Assembly (NCBI GenBank): GCA_003156495.1 | Contig: PMHC01000077.1 | Span: 1-6,516 of the forward strand | Length of the DNA: 6,516 nt | Source: Acidobacteriaceae bacterium | Lineage (GTDB): Bacteria > Acidobacteriota > Terriglobia > Terriglobales > Acidobacteriaceae | Direction of reading: 5' to 3' | In this document: piece after piece, positions 6,348 to 6,516 of the stretch | Layout: every line of letters begins with the position of its first letter | How positions within the stretch are numbered: the first letter of the stretch is position 1 | The notes under the pieces: model-generated | Databases searched by the model: none | What the model was told of the DNA's origin: nothing | What the model saw: the letters and a program-made list of their open reading frames with translations, nothing else | Made by a program: the position numbers and the translations under genes

Positions 6348-6422
6348 CACGAGCGGTGTCCGCAAGCTCATCCTCGCCCCGCCTCCGTCCCAGCCCCGGC
6401 CACCGCACTCCGGCGAGCCGGT

Positions 6423-6451
6423 TTGACCTGCAATCCAGCCGCCCGTATCAT
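6423..6451 (+). promoter_or_regulatory. Near-consensus sigma70 promoter pointing out of the right edge
   Basis: TTGACC (6423-6428; 5/6 to TTGACA) is separated by exactly 17 bp from TATCAT (6446-6451; 5/6 to TATAAT). It is the best-matched promoter I found in the window and stands out in GC-rich sequence. Transcription would start near 6458 and run rightwards, divergent from kdsB. The palindrome CCGGCGAGCCGG (6410-6421) sits just upstream of the -35. The transcript's product lies mostly or wholly beyond the window. Confidence 0.5.
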
Positions 6452-6457
6452 CAAGAT

Positions 6458-6516
6458 TGGGAATTGCGTGCGGATGTGTGTCCGCGTGCCCCGTGCCGGG
6501 CCTCCACGGCCTGCGC
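6458..6516 (+). other. Predicted start of a transcript with two hairpins (RNA gene or 5' leader), truncated
   Basis: Downstream of the rightward promoter, the first 59 bases contain two inverted repeats. GCGTGCGGA (6466-6474) can pair with TCCGCGTGC (6481-6489) as a 9-bp RNA stem including two G-U pairs, with loop UGUGUG. CCGTG (6491-6495) can pair with CACGG (6505-6509) around a 9-base loop. No ATG with a Shine-Dalgarno follows the predicted start on the plus strand before the edge. I do not recognise the RNA; it could be a small structured RNA, a leader of a downstream gene, or chance pairing in GC-rich DNA. Between kdsB and the promoter (6335-6422) I see no gene on either strand. Confidence 0.25.

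Noticed and set aside
6491..6509. CCGGGCCTCCAC resembling the CCGGGCTCCAC segment of RNase P RNA
   Set aside because: It has an extra base, and the conserved GAGGAAAG that should precede it is absent.
6345..6516. Open frame on the minus strand entering from the right edge and ending in TAA at 6347-6345, 10 bases before the kdsB ATG
   Set aside because: Its glycine-, proline- and arginine-rich translation shows no known motif, other frames are also mostly open, and the plus-strand promoter and inverted repeats suggest intergenic DNA. A partial gene cannot be fully excluded.

Overview
The window looks like chromosomal DNA from a Gram-negative, GC-rich member of the Acidobacteriota. The main evidence is a PadR-type regulator whose stop codon overlaps the start of a long duplicated MacB/FtsX-like permease with no ATPase beside it. 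That pairing (the 'acidobacterial PadR' and 'acidobacterial duplicated orphan permease', or ADOP, families) is typical of Solibacter/Koribacter-like genomes. A gene for CMP-Kdo synthesis (kdsB) indicates an outer membrane with LPS. The placement rests on recognising protein families by eye, not on a database search.

Layout, left to right. Positions 1-439 (minus): the first 146 residues of adenosylhomocysteinase (ahcY), cut by the window edge. Positions 477-1277 (plus): a class I SAM-dependent methyltransferase, divergent from ahcY across a 37-bp gap. Positions 1281-4252 (minus): a two-gene padR-ADOP operon, convergent with the methyltransferase with only 3 bp between stop codons. Positions 4262-4332: the operon's promoter with three copies of a 15-bp repeat, a likely PadR operator. 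Positions 4390-5499 (minus): a full Ada protein (methyl-phosphotriester sensor, AraC-type HTH and O6-alkylguanine-DNA alkyltransferase). Positions 5585-6334 (minus): kdsB, 85 bp upstream of ada. Positions 6335-6516: no confident protein gene, but a near-consensus sigma70 promoter pointing right, followed by two inverted repeats that could be an RNA gene or a leader.

The genes are mostly independent housekeeping or accessory functions. ahcY removes the S-adenosylhomocysteine made by methyltransferases such as its divergent neighbour. Ada repairs alkylated DNA and may control itself. KdsB supplies activated Kdo for LPS. PadR-ADOP is a self-contained regulator/membrane-protein module of unknown substrate. 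The most interesting material is regulatory: the three-copy repeat at the padR promoter, an E. coli-like Ada-box candidate upstream of ada, two apparently leaderless starts, and the unexplained rightward promoter at the right edge. I saw no mobile element, CRISPR array or tRNA/rRNA, and no clearly novel multi-gene system.
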